This document shows, piece after piece, positions 1 through 6,940 of a stretch of DNA of 11,480 nucleotides. Position 1 is the stretch's first letter; every line of letters starts with the position of its first letter. This DNA is from Pseudomonadota bacterium. GTDB taxonomy: Bacteria > Pseudomonadota > Gammaproteobacteria > Burkholderiales > Thiobacillaceae. The stretch lies in assembly GCA_021836225.1 (NCBI GenBank), contig JAKBJA010000138.1, positions 1 to 11,480 on the forward strand, in the 5' to 3' direction. The notes beneath the pieces were generated by a model. The model did not search any database. It was not told the origin of the DNA and saw only the letters and a list, made by a program, of their open reading frames with translations. A program made the position numbers and the translations under genes.

Positions 1-385
1 CGGGTTCCAGGGGGGTCACGTTGACGATGATGCCGCAGCGGGCATAGGTGCTCTTGCCGAGGCAGATGGTCAGCACGCTGCGCGGGATGCGGAAGTATTC
101 CACCGTGCGCGCCAGCGCGAACGAGTTGGGCGGAATGATGCAGGAATCACCCTTGACCTCGACGAAGGAGTTCGGATCGAACGCCTTCGGGTCGACGATC
201 GTGGTGTTGATGTCGGTGAAGAGCTTGAATTCGTTGGCACAGCGCACGTCGTAGCCGTAGCTCGACGTGCCGTACGACACGATGGATCGGCCATTGGCCT
301 GTTTGATCTGCCCCGGTTCGAACGGTTCGATCATGCCATGCTCAGCCGCCATACGGCGGATCCATCGGTCGGACTTGATGCTCAT
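1..385 (-). CDS. dcd: dCTP deaminase (partial, 3' end outside window)
   Basis: Dcd deaminates dCTP to dUTP and ammonia, supplying dUMP for thymidylate synthesis in the cytosol. The 128 visible residues begin [12 protein letters not shown] and contain the family-typical stretches [15 protein letters not shown] and [19 protein letters not shown]. The GKSTYARCG motif at residues 110-118 carries S112 and R116, equivalent to the active-site Ser111 and Arg115 of the E. coli enzyme. The catalytic glutamate (Glu138 in E. coli) lies beyond the left edge, so completeness cannot be judged. The ATG shares one base with the stop codon of mrp (TGATG on the minus strand), which suggests translational coupling. 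The MSIKSD start matches what I know of betaproteobacterial homologues. Confidence 0.95.
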   Translation of the reverse strand, partial: MSIKSDRWIRRMAAEHGMIEPFEPGQIKQANGRSIVSYGTSSYGYDVRCANEFKLFTDINTTIVDPKAFDPNSFVEVKGDSCIIPPNSFALARTVEYFRIPRSVLTICLGKSTYARCGIIVNVTPLEP

Positions 386-1473
386 CAGGTATTGGAAATG
401 ACGATATTGGGGAACTTGGCGGAGTGATCCACCGCGGTTTCGCCAATTTTAACAGCAACCCGACGCGCAATCTGCTTGTAGATGTCGGTCACGCGGCCGT
501 TGGGATCGGACACCACCGACGGCTTGCCGGAGTCGGTGTCGGCGCGGATCGCGCCATCAAGCGGCAGCGCACCGAGGAATTCGACGCTGTAGTCCTTGCA
601 CATGCGCTCGCCGCCGCCTTCGCCGAAGATGCGTTCTTCGTGGCCGCACTTCGAGCAGATATGCAGGCTCATGTTCTCGACCACGCCGATGATGGGAATG
701 CCCACCTTCTCGAACATCTTCAGGCCCTTGCGCGCGTCGATCAGCGCAATGTCCTGCGGCGTGGTGACGATCACCGCGCCGGTCACCGGCACGCGCTGCG
801 CTAGCGTCAGCTGGATGTCGCCGGTGCCCGGCGGCAGGTCGACGACGAGATAATCGAGGTCGTTCCAGTTGGTGTTGTTGAGCAGTTGTTCCAGCGCCTG
901 CGTGACCATCGGGCCGCGCCAGACCATGGGGGTTTCGACGTCGATCAGAAAGCCGATCGACATCGCCTGGATGCCGTGGCCCATCAGCGGCTCGAGGTTC
1001 TTGCCGTCGGTCGACTCGGGCTTGTCGGTGATGCCCAGCATGGTCGGCTGCGACGGGCCGTAGATGTCGGCGTCCAGCATGCCGACGCGTGCGCCTTCGG
1101 CGGCCAGCGCCAGCGCCAGGTTGACGGCGGTGGTGGACTTGCCGACGCCGCCCTTGCCGGAGGCGACGGCGATGATGTTCTTGACGTTGGGGATCAGCTT
1201 GACGCCGCGCTGCACGCTGTGCGAAACGATCTTGAAGCTGACGTTCGCGGTGGCTGCAGTCACGCCATCGATGCTCTTGAGCTTGTCTTCGACCTGCTGC
1301 TTGATGCTGGCCAGCTGGCTCTGCGCGGGATAGCTCAGCAGGATGTCGACGGAGACAGCGCCGCCGTCGGTCTTGATGTTGCGGGCAGATTTGGTCGAAA
1401 CGTAATCTTTGTGAGTGTTGGGGTCGACCAACTCTTTCAGTGCGGTCTGCACCTGAAGTTCAGAAACGGCCAT
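385..1473 (-). CDS. apbC: Mrp/ApbC family iron-sulfur cluster carrier ATPase
   Basis: A 362-residue cytosolic P-loop ATPase of the Mrp/NBP35 family, which binds a [4Fe-4S] cluster between subunits of a dimer and passes it to apoproteins. An N-terminal DUF59/MIP18-like domain covers about residues 1-85. The deviant Walker A motif [10 protein letters not shown] is at 105-114, the [10 protein letters not shown] segment at 134-143, the switch DLPPGTGD at 212-219, and the cluster-binding pair C273-x-x-C276 follows ENMSLHI. Length is normal for the family and all key residues are present. A GGAG ribosome binding site (1482-1479 on the minus strand) lies five bases before the ATG. It is followed directly by dcd with a one-base overlap. 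Synonyms are mrp and apbC. Confidence 0.96.
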   Translation of the reverse strand: MAVSELQVQTALKELVDPNTHKDYVSTKSARNIKTDGGAVSVDILLSYPAQSQLASIKQQVEDKLKSIDGVTAATANVSFKIVSHSVQRGVKLIPNVKNIIAVASGKGGVGKSTTAVNLALALAAEGARVGMLDADIYGPSQPTMLGITDKPESTDGKNLEPLMGHGIQAMSIGFLIDVETPMVWRGPMVTQALEQLLNNTNWNDLDYLVVDLPPGTGDIQLTLAQRVPVTGAVIVTTPQDIALIDARKGLKMFEKVGIPIIGVVENMSLHICSKCGHEERIFGEGGGERMCKDYSVEFLGALPLDGAIRADTDSGKPSVVSDPNGRVTDIYKQIARRVAVKIGETAVDHSAKFPNIVISNT

Positions 1474-1505
1474 GATTGCTCCAGCGGGTTAATTAGCAAT
1501 CGCTC

Positions 1506-1535
1506 ATTTTAACGAATTCTGAGGCTTTGGGTGAA
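1506..1535 (-). promoter_or_regulatory. candidate sigma70 promoter for mrp/apbC
   Basis: On the minus strand, TTCACC (1535-1530) and TAAAAT (1511-1506) are separated by 18 bases. The -10 box ends 32 bases before the mrp start. The -10 box matches the consensus at five of six positions and the -35 at four of six. This is consistent with mrp-dcd having its own promoter in the 186-base gap after the 119-residue gene. Inferred by eye only. Confidence 0.4.
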
Positions 1536-1659
1536 CGGAAACGCAGAAAGGACGCGGGTTTCCCTGCCATTCGCAGGGATATCCAGGGACGGCCAACACT
1601 TACGGAGACCCCCAACAATGCCCTGAATGGCCTGCTGCAGTCGGCTAGCCGGAACGCAC

Positions 1660-2019
1660 CTAGCGGGGTTCGACGTAGAGCCCCACCAGCACCGCCTCGG
1701 GAACGCGCAGCCGGATCGCGGCGACCAGTTCGCTGATCGCCCCCGGTCGCGGTCGAAGCGACACCCACAGCAGGTTGAGTCTCAGGTTGAGGTCGGCAAA
1801 CACAACGTCATGGTGCAGCGCCAGAACGGCCTGAATGTCGCGCGACGCGCGCTCGATCTCGAGCGGCGCCCGTGCGCGCAAACGCGGAATCAGCATCATG
1901 AAATCGGTCAGCCGCTCGCCGGCACTATCACGGGTGGGAGCAAGCCGCCACAAGGGCAGGACCGGACCGGCCCCCGGAGCAATGGTCAGCGTGGTAGAAG
2001 TGTAGATTTGTACCTTCAC
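1660..2019 (-). CDS. conserved-looking small protein of unknown function, 119 aa
   Basis: I do not recognise this family. The call as a gene rests on context. The frame starts with GTG 21 bases after the rppH stop codon, preceded by GGCGGAGG with four bases of spacing, a strong ribosome binding site. The product is basic and has no signal peptide or membrane segment. It ends in a plausible alternating strand/helix pattern (LLWVSLRPRPGAISELVAAIR, then VPEAVLVGLYV), with hydrophobic spacing typical of a compact alpha/beta domain. No cysteine is present and no catalytic motif is visible. It sits between rppH and mrp on the same strand and is probably co-transcribed with rppH. Other reading frames here look less protein-like. 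The downstream 186-base gap holds a possible mrp promoter and a small hairpin. Confidence 0.6.
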   Translation of the reverse strand: MKVQIYTSTTLTIAPGAGPVLPLWRLAPTRDSAGERLTDFMMLIPRLRARAPLEIERASRDIQAVLALHHDVVFADLNLRLNLLWVSLRPRPGAISELVAAIRLRVPEAVLVGLYVEPR

Positions 2020-2040
2020 CCCGCCTCCGCCGCCCAGTGC

Positions 2041-2592
2041 TCAGGGCTTCAACTGCAGGTCGAGTGCCGCACCACGCCGATCGCACAGACGGCGCGCACG
2101 CTGGCGTAAATAACGCACATCCTTGTGCAGATAGCGTTCGAGTTCCTCGAGGGCGAGGCGGTACACCTCGCGCTTGAAATCGACCACCGCATCCATCGGC
2201 ACCCAGTACTCGTTCCAGCGCCAGGCGTCGAACTCCGGATGACTGCTGGCACGCAGCGAGACATCGCAATCGCGCCCGGTCAGCCGCAGCAGGAACCATA
2301 TCTGCTTCTGTCCGCGATAAAGGCCGCGACTGTCGCGCCGTGTCCAGTGTGCGGGCACGTCGTAACGCAGCCATTCGCGCGTGCGCCCGAGGATGCGCAC
2401 ATGCGCGGGCTGCAATCCCACTTCCTCTTCCAGTTCCCGGAACATGGCCTGTTCCGGCGTTTCCCCTGCGTTGATGCCGCCCTGGGGAAACTGCCAGGCG
2501 TGCTGGTTGACGCGCTTGCCCCAGAAAACCTGGTTGTTCGCGTTGCACAATATGATGCCTACGTTCGGGCGGTACCCTTCTCGGTCAATCAT
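2041..2592 (-). CDS. rppH: RNA pyrophosphohydrolase (Nudix hydrolase RppH)
   Basis: RppH removes pyrophosphate from the 5' end of triphosphorylated mRNA, opening it to 5'-monophosphate-dependent RNase E decay in the cytosol. The 183-residue product begins [15 protein letters not shown] and has a complete Nudix box at residues 38-60 (G38, E44, R52-E53, E56-E57, G59-L60). The metal-binding glutamates fall at the same numbers as in the E. coli enzyme. The segments [17 protein letters not shown] and [13 protein letters not shown] are highly characteristic. I chose the ATG at 2592 because homologues begin M-[IL]-DREGYRPN. An in-frame ATG twelve bases upstream (2604) is also possible, and no strong ribosome binding site separates them. 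The C-terminus is extended by a basic tail (about residues 156-183) relative to E. coli. Confidence 0.95.
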   Translation of the reverse strand: MIDREGYRPNVGIILCNANNQVFWGKRVNQHAWQFPQGGINAGETPEQAMFRELEEEVGLQPAHVRILGRTREWLRYDVPAHWTRRDSRGLYRGQKQIWFLLRLTGRDCDVSLRASSHPEFDAWRWNEYWVPMDAVVDFKREVYRLALEELERYLHKDVRYLRQRARRLCDRRGAALDLQLKP

Positions 2593-2666
2593 GGCCGCCA
2601 CCATTAATAAATACAATTACCTGCATTCTTTCACACCCGCCGGAAAATGCAAACCGGACACGGCAG

Positions 2667-2696
2667 AAAAAACAAGCTTAATTGTTGTTTTAATTG
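2667..2696 (-). terminator. possible AT-rich terminator-like hairpin after the spermidine-synthase-like gene
   Basis: Read on the minus strand, AAAACAA (2691-2685) and TTGTTTT (2675-2669) form a perfect 7-bp inverted repeat around a 9-base loop. The right arm runs on into two more T residues. It lies between the 2745 stop codon and rppH. The stem is almost free of G:C pairs, so termination would be inefficient. The same stretch holds a direct repeat TTAATTG (2678-2684 and 2690-2696), so it may be a regulatory site instead. Confidence 0.3.
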
Positions 2697-2744
2697 AGAT
2701 TTCCCAGGTACAGGCAGGCGATCCGGGCAGCCCGTTCGAGCGCG

Positions 2745-3521
2745 TTATTCCAGCAGCGGCGCAATCCCCTCCGCCCACTGAAAATCGCGCGCAAAGCCGC
2801 GCAAATCGAGTCCATAGCGTTTCGACAAATCCGCCAGGCGTGGCCTCGCCGCGTCGAGCCTGGCTGCAGCACCCCGCTCGGCAAACGCGAACACGATGAC
2901 GTTGGTCTTGTTCTGCACCGAAATCCAGCCCACCTCGCCGTCGAACGCGCGCGACAGGCGCGCGAAATACTCGGCGAATTCGCTGTCACGCCCCCACAAA
3001 TTCACCACCAGGATGCCGCCCGGCTTCAGCACGCGGCGGCAAGCCGCATAGAACGTCTGCGTCGCCAGCGTTTCCACCTGGTTGCCGGCGTCAAAGCCGT
3101 CGAGCAGGATGACGTCGGCGCTGGCGGGGTGCTGGCGCACATACAGCGCGCCGTCGGCCTCGATCACGCTGAGCGTGTCATCGTCCGGCGGCAGCTCGAA
3201 ATGGGTGCGCGCGGCGGCAATCACCCGCGGGTCGATCTCCACCGCGGTGATGCGCGTCTGCGGCCGCTGCTTGCGGATGAACTTGGCGAGCGAGCCGCCG
3301 CCCAGGCCGATCATCAGCACGTCCTGCGGCATCGGGTTGAACATCAGGAAACCCATCATCGCGCGGGTATACGCGAGCTCCAGATCCCACGGCCGGCTCA
3401 CCCGCATCGCGCTCTGGATCGCGCGGCTGCCCAGATGCAGCACGCGCATGCCTCGCTCCTCTGTCACTTCCAGCCCGTCGTCCTCTGCCCGTCGTTTACC
3501 AAATTTCAGGCGCATTGCCAT
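2745..3521 (-). CDS. spermidine-synthase-like (polyamine aminopropyltransferase family) protein
   Basis: A 258-residue Rossmann-fold protein of the SpeE-like family. The nucleotide/SAM-type binding loop IGLGGGSLAKF is at residues 71-81, the acidic strand end VEIDP at 94-98, EADGALYV at 121-128, the aspartate strand DVILLDGFD at 136-144, and LKPGGILVVNLWG at 165-177. True spermidine synthases transfer an aminopropyl group from decarboxylated S-adenosylmethionine to putrescine. Here the aspartate-rich strand reads LLDGFDAGN instead of the usual D-S-[ST]-D-P, so polyamine synthesis is not assured and a methyltransferase role is possible. The start is ATG 3521 (MAMRLKF) or ATG 3515 (MRLKF); longer in-frame extensions run antisense into proS and are rejected. 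It is divergent from proS. Confidence 0.85.
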   Translation of the reverse strand: MAMRLKFGKRRAEDDGLEVTEERGMRVLHLGSRAIQSAMRVSRPWDLELAYTRAMMGFLMFNPMPQDVLMIGLGGGSLAKFIRKQRPQTRITAVEIDPRVIAAARTHFELPPDDDTLSVIEADGALYVRQHPASADVILLDGFDAGNQVETLATQTFYAACRRVLKPGGILVVNLWGRDSEFAEYFARLSRAFDGEVGWISVQNKTNVIVFAFAERGAAARLDAARPRLADLSKRYGLDLRGFARDFQWAEGIAPLLE

Positions 3522-3563
3522 TCCACTCAAAAATCGAGGGCGAAAGATTACCCGGCCACACGC

Positions 3564-3569
3564 TAAAAT
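3564..3569 (+). promoter_or_regulatory. candidate -10 element of the proS promoter
   Basis: TAAAAT within CGCTAAAATGCGCG lies 27 bases before the proS ATG, in the 75-base divergent gap. I see no convincing -35 box at the right spacing. The short leader that this predicts has no Shine-Dalgarno sequence. Confidence 0.45.
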
Positions 3570-3596
3570 GCGCGTTTTCGTCCTGATTATTCCACC

Positions 3597-5327
3597 ATGC
3601 GCGCCACCCGGTTCTTCATTTCCACTGCCAAGGAAGCCCCCTCCGAGGCCGAGCTCGTCAGCCATAAGCTGATGCTGCGCGCCGGACTCATCAAGCGCCT
3701 GGGTTCCGGCCTCTACACCTGGATGCCGCTTGGATTGCGCGTGCTGCGCCGGGTCGAGGCAGTGGTGAGAGAAGAAATGAACCGCGCCGGCGCGATCGAG
3801 CTCCTGATGCCGGCGGTGCAGCCGGCAGAACTGTGGGAGGAAACCGGGCGCTGGGCGGTGTTCGGGCCGCAGATGCTGAAGATCAAGGACCGCCACCAGC
3901 GCGATTTCTGCTTCGGTCCCACCCACGAGGAAGTCATCACCGACGTCGCGCGCCGCGAAATCAAGAGCTACCGTCAGCTACCGCTGAATTTCTACCAGAT
4001 CCAGATGAAGTTCCGCGACGAGATCCGGCCGCGCTTCGGCGTCATGCGCGCGCGTGAATTCCTGATGAAGGATGCCTATTCCTTCCATGCCAGCAAGGAC
4101 AGCCTCGCCGAAACCTACCAGACCATGTACGACGCCTATACGCAGATTTTCAGCCGGCTGGGGCTGACTTTCCGTGCTGTGGCCGCCGACACCGGCGCCA
4201 TTGGCGGCTCCGCCTCGCACGAATTCCACGTGCTGGCCGATTCCGGCGAGGACCTGATCGCCTACTGCCCGGATTCCGACTACGCGGCCAACGTCGAACT
4301 GGCCGAGGCGCTCACCCCCACGAGGCCGCGCGCCGCGCCGAAGGAAGCGATGCGCGAGGTCGACACGCCGAAGCAGACCACTTGCGAGGACGTCGCCGCC
4401 CTGCTCGGCATCCCGCTGGCCCGCACCGTGAAGCTCATCGCCGTCATGGCCGGCGACGAGATGGTCGCCCTGCTGCTGCGCGGCGACCACATGCTGAACG
4501 AGGTCAAACTCGGCAAGCTCCCCGGTATGGCGGATTTCCGCCTGGCGACCGAAGCCGAAATTCGCGCCGTCTTCGACTGTCCGCCCGGCTTCCTCGGGCC
4601 GGTCGGGATCGACCGCGCCAAGATCAGGGTCATCGCCGACCGTACGGTCGCGGCGATGAGCGATTTCGTCTGCGGCGCGAACAAGCCGAAATACCACTTG
4701 GCCGGGGTCAATTTCGGGCGCGACCTGCAGGAACCGGATGGGGTGGCCGATATACGGAATGTTGTCTCCGGCGACCCCAGCCCCGACGGCAAGGGGGTGC
4801 TCGCGTTGTGCCGCGGCATCGAGGTCGGCCACGTGTTCCAGTTGGGCAGCAAATATTCGCAGGCGATGAACGCCACTTACCTGGACGAAGCAGGCAAGGC
4901 GCAGGTGATGGAAATGGGCTGCTACGGCATCGGCGTGTCGCGCATCGTGGCCTCGGCCATTGAGCAGAATCACGACGAACGCGGCATCATCTGGCCGAAG
5001 GCGATGGCACCGTTCTTGCTAGTGATTGTGGCCATCGGCTACGGCAAGAGCGAGATGGTTAGACAAGCCGCCGATACGTTGTATGCTAATTTGATGGCTG
5101 CCGGGATCGACGTGCTGCTGGACGACCGCGACGAACGCCCCGGCGTGATGTTCGCCGACGCCGAGCTGATCGGCATCCCGCACCGCATCACGGTGGGCGA
5201 GCGCGGACTGAAGGACGGCGTAGTCGAATACCAGCCGCGCCAGGCCGCATCGGGACTGAGCAGCGAGCCGCAAAAGATCGCGCTGGCTGATGCAACGGCG
5301 TTTCTGAAAGATTTGATGGGAGCCTGA
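3597..5327 (+). CDS. proS: prolyl-tRNA synthetase, bacterial type with editing domain
   Basis: ProRS charges tRNA-Pro with proline in the cytosol. The 576-residue product aligns by eye with E. coli ProS from the first residue ([19 protein letters not shown]) and has a normal length. The class II core includes the motif 1 region around [14 protein letters not shown], motif 2 [17 protein letters not shown] with R140, and motif 3 [11 protein letters not shown] at 442-452. The inserted YbaK-like editing domain, about residues 225-385, keeps K279 (ARTVKLI) and the PPGFLGP loop, so hydrolysis of Ala-tRNA-Pro should be intact. The C-terminal anticodon-binding domain contains [24 protein letters not shown]. 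No Shine-Dalgarno sequence is visible before the ATG. The stop is one base from the start of the lytic transglycosylase gene, which suggests an operon. Confidence 0.98.
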   Translation: MRATRFFISTAKEAPSEAELVSHKLMLRAGLIKRLGSGLYTWMPLGLRVLRRVEAVVREEMNRAGAIELLMPAVQPAELWEETGRWAVFGPQMLKIKDRHQRDFCFGPTHEEVITDVARREIKSYRQLPLNFYQIQMKFRDEIRPRFGVMRAREFLMKDAYSFHASKDSLAETYQTMYDAYTQIFSRLGLTFRAVAADTGAIGGSASHEFHVLADSGEDLIAYCPDSDYAANVELAEALTPTRPRAAPKEAMREVDTPKQTTCEDVAALLGIPLARTVKLIAVMAGDEMVALLLRGDHMLNEVKLGKLPGMADFRLATEAEIRAVFDCPPGFLGPVGIDRAKIRVIADRTVAAMSDFVCGANKPKYHLAGVNFGRDLQEPDGVADIRNVVSGDPSPDGKGVLALCRGIEVGHVFQLGSKYSQAMNATYLDEAGKAQVMEMGCYGIGVSRIVASAIEQNHDERGIIWPKAMAPFLLVIVAIGYGKSEMVRQAADTLYANLMAAGIDVLLDDRDERPGVMFADAELIGIPHRITVGERGLKDGVVEYQPRQAASGLSSEPQKIALADATAFLKDLMGA

Positions 5328-5328
5328 G

Positions 5329-5964
5329 ATGAACAAGACCACGCACATCGGACTGCTGCTCGCCGCCCTGCTGCTTGCCCTGCCCGCGCAGGCGGGCGGG
5401 CAGCGTGAGGAGGCGCTGTCGGCCAATGTGCGTGCGTCGCTGCAGCGTGCGCTGGCCGACACCGCGGTCACCCGCACCGCTTTCCGCAACGTTGCCGACG
5501 AGGCGGCCTGGCTCAAGGAAATGTCGCGCCGGCTCGCAAAGCGCATACCGGACGAGGCAGAACGGCTGGAATTCCTGACCACCCTGCACTGGGAAGCCTC
5601 GCGCGCCGGGGTCGACCCGCAGCTGATGCTGGGCCTGATCCAGGTGGAAAGCGGTTTCCGCAAATATGCGGTGTCGCCGGTGGGTGCGCGCGGCTATACG
5701 CAGGTGATGCCGTTCTGGGTCAAGGCCATCGGCAATCCTGACCACAACCTGTTCCAGCTGCGTACCAACCTGCGATATGGCGCACTGATCCTGCGCCACT
5801 ACATCGACATCGAGCGGGGCGACCTGTTCCGCGCGCTGGGCCGCTACAACGGCAGCCTCGGGCGCCCGGAATACCCGAACCTCGTCGTTGGCGCATGGAA
5901 ACGCCACTGGGACTACACCCCCAGCACCAAGTCGGCCGACGCATCCGCCGCATCGCGCAGCTGA
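5329..5964 (+). CDS. secreted lytic transglycosylase, SLT (goose-lysozyme-like) domain
   Basis: Lytic transglycosylases cleave the MurNAc-GlcNAc bond of peptidoglycan in the periplasm, leaving 1,6-anhydroMurNAc ends. The 211-residue product starts with a Sec signal peptide, MNKTTHIGLLLAALLLALPA, with cleavage likely after AQA (residue 22). There is no lipobox. The SLT domain is at about residues 85-195: WEASRAGVDPQLMLGLIQVESGF with catalytic E107, then SPVGARGYTQVMPFW, LRYGALILRHY, and ALGRYNGSLG. In many relatives the middle motif reads GLMQIMP; here it is GYTQVMP. GGGAG (5318-5322) lies six bases before the ATG. It follows proS after one base and probably depends on its promoter. The tail after residue 195 is short and Ser/Ala-rich. 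Confidence 0.92.
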   Translation: MNKTTHIGLLLAALLLALPAQAGGQREEALSANVRASLQRALADTAVTRTAFRNVADEAAWLKEMSRRLAKRIPDEAERLEFLTTLHWEASRAGVDPQLMLGLIQVESGFRKYAVSPVGARGYTQVMPFWVKAIGNPDHNLFQLRTNLRYGALILRHYIDIERGDLFRALGRYNGSLGRPEYPNLVVGAWKRHWDYTPSTKSADASAASRS

Positions 5965-6239
5965 ATTTTTGCCTGACCGGGGTTCCCGGCATGAGCCTGG
6001 AATATCGGCCCGCCGATTCGTAAATCCCCTGATCCGCTTACCGGATGAAATCGAGCCACTGTGCGCCCGATAACCCCAGCCAGGGTCGGGAAAAAGCGGC
6101 TTTCGGGCACATCATTTACCGGCAAGCACGCCCCTGGTATGCCGTCTGGAGGCAAGCTCCGTTCCCTCGACCTGCAACCGCCCCCTGTCGAAATTTCAAC
6201 CACCCGTCACACCCTCGGCGCTTTGGCTGCCTTTCACAC
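5965..6239 (+). other. intergenic stretch without a convincing gene
   Basis: I find no protein-like reading frame with a ribosome binding site here on either strand. Small hairpins are visible: CCGGG/CCCGG at 5977-5989, ATCCG/CGGAT at 6032-6046 and GGAG/CTCC at 6148-6160. The heptamer GGCAAGC occurs twice, at 6121-6127 and 6151-6157. None has a downstream T-run, so no intrinsic terminator for proS-transglycosylase is seen. A small RNA or a longer leader cannot be excluded. Confidence 0.4.
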
Positions 6240-6268
6240 TTTACATTCCGCATCGGTTGCAAGACAAT
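6240..6268 (+). promoter_or_regulatory. candidate sigma70 promoter for the 164-aa protein gene
   Basis: TTTACA (6240-6245, five of six matches to TTGACA) and GACAAT (6263-6268, four of six to TATAAT) are separated by exactly 17 bases, in the most AT-rich part of the intergenic region. Transcription would start near 6275, giving a leader of about 100 bases. Inferred from sequence only. Confidence 0.45.
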
Positions 6269-6287
6269 AATTCATAAATATCAAACC

Positions 6288-6301
6288 GTTATCCAGATAA
6301 C
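6288..6301. promoter_or_regulatory. perfect 14-bp palindrome, possible operator
   Basis: GTTATC-CA-GATAAC is a perfect inverted repeat of two 6-base arms with a 2-base spacer. It sits about 13-27 bases downstream of the inferred start of transcription, a position where a bound dimer could block elongation. No regulator can be named from the site. Confidence 0.4.
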
Positions 6302-6375
6302 AGTCCGCTGGAACACGCCATGCAGCTTGTCAGGCACAGACAGTTCATCTGTACCAAAAAAAAACGGAGGCGACC

Positions 6376-6870
6376 ATGGAAATGACAATGCAATTGTCCC
6401 GCACGAACAAGGGGCAAGAGGAGATCTTCAACCACGGGCATACATTGCGGCCCAAACAACGGCAAATCCTGTTCAGCGTTGGTAACGGCATTTCTTTTGG
6501 CGAATTGCGCAGCAAGCTTCCCAACTGTCCCGACCTGGAAACGATGGTGAATGACCTGCTGCAAAGCGGCTTCATCCAGTCCCTGCGCAGCATGGCGACC
6601 GCGCAAAGTGCTCCGCCCACTGTACCGAGCAGCCCGGCCGCAGCCGCGCAGGCCACGAACAGCCTGGACGCATGTCGCAACTATGTCCTGGAATTCATGG
6701 CGGCGCTGGTGGGAACCAAATCCCCAGCCTATCGGCAGATGAGCGAAGTGCAGGACATGGCGGGCTTTAATGCCGTCCTGCCAATGTGCCGCAGAGTCGT
6801 CGCTGCGGTTGCTTCGCCGCACCAGGCGGCGGAAATGGAAGCTGAAGTCGCCAGACGTCTGGAGCGCTGA
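6376..6870 (+). CDS. uncharacterised 164-aa protein, possible winged-helix N-terminus
   Basis: I cannot assign a function. Residues 5-72 (from MQLSRTNKGQEEIF, through PKQRQILFSVGNGISFGELRSKL, to MVNDLLQSGFIQSL) look like a helix-turn-helix/winged-helix domain of the type seen in small betaproteobacterial proteins with the pattern L-[ST]-R-T-x-K-G-x-x-E-[IL]. An Ala/Pro/Ser-rich linker spans about 76-94 and a helical C-terminal domain 95-164. There is no signal peptide or membrane segment, so it is probably cytosolic. Cysteines are at 51, 100 and 138. The start is well set: CGGAGG (6365-6370) lies five bases before the ATG, after an A9 tract. The gene converges on the minus-strand efflux-type operon with 70 bases between stop codons. 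Its own upstream palindrome makes autoregulation an attractive but untested idea. Confidence 0.8.
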   Translation: MEMTMQLSRTNKGQEEIFNHGHTLRPKQRQILFSVGNGISFGELRSKLPNCPDLETMVNDLLQSGFIQSLRSMATAQSAPPTVPSSPAAAAQATNSLDACRNYVLEFMAALVGTKSPAYRQMSEVQDMAGFNAVLPMCRRVVAAVASPHQAAEMEAEVARRLER

Positions 6871-6940
6871 TACGCAGGCCGGGCGGCTGTGCCAGGTATC
6901 GCCGGTCCGGCGTGCCCGCACCTGAAACGCGGGGCTGCCG

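Noticed and set aside
886..1512. 208-codon open frame on the plus strand opposite mrp
   Set aside because: Antisense shadow; mrp carries all family motifs throughout.
1561..1579. Hairpin CCCTGC/GCAGGG as terminator of the 119-residue gene
   Set aside because: A perfect 6-7 bp stem with a 5-base loop, but no T-run follows on either strand.
3522..3926. N-terminal extension of the spermidine-synthase-like frame to 393 residues
   Set aside because: The extra part lies antisense to the first 330 bases of proS and has no family similarity; ATG 3521 or 3515 fits the domain start.
3978..4973. 331-codon open frame opposite proS
   Set aside because: Composition typical of a high-GC antisense frame; proS is unambiguous across this region.
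5977..5989. Hairpin CCGGG/CCCGG as terminator of the proS operon
   Set aside because: Only 5 bp with a 3-base loop and no T-run after it; the T5 lies before the stem.
6055..6120. Cobalamin-riboswitch-like words (GCCACTG, then CGGGAAAAAGCGGC)
   Set aside because: The AGTCAGGAGACCTGCC-like closing box and the upstream CCCGC-ACTGT core are absent and the downstream gene is not cobalamin-related.
6851..6862. Perfect palindrome CCAGACGTCTGG near the end of the 164-residue gene
   Set aside because: Lies in coding sequence, has no loop or T-run, and such 12-bp palindromes can arise by chance; no functional link seen.
6901..6935. GC-rich inverted repeats (including CCCGC/GCGGG at 6915-6933) between convergent genes as a bidirectional terminator
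   Set aside because: Stem of 5 bp with a 9-base loop and no T-run on either side; too weak to call.
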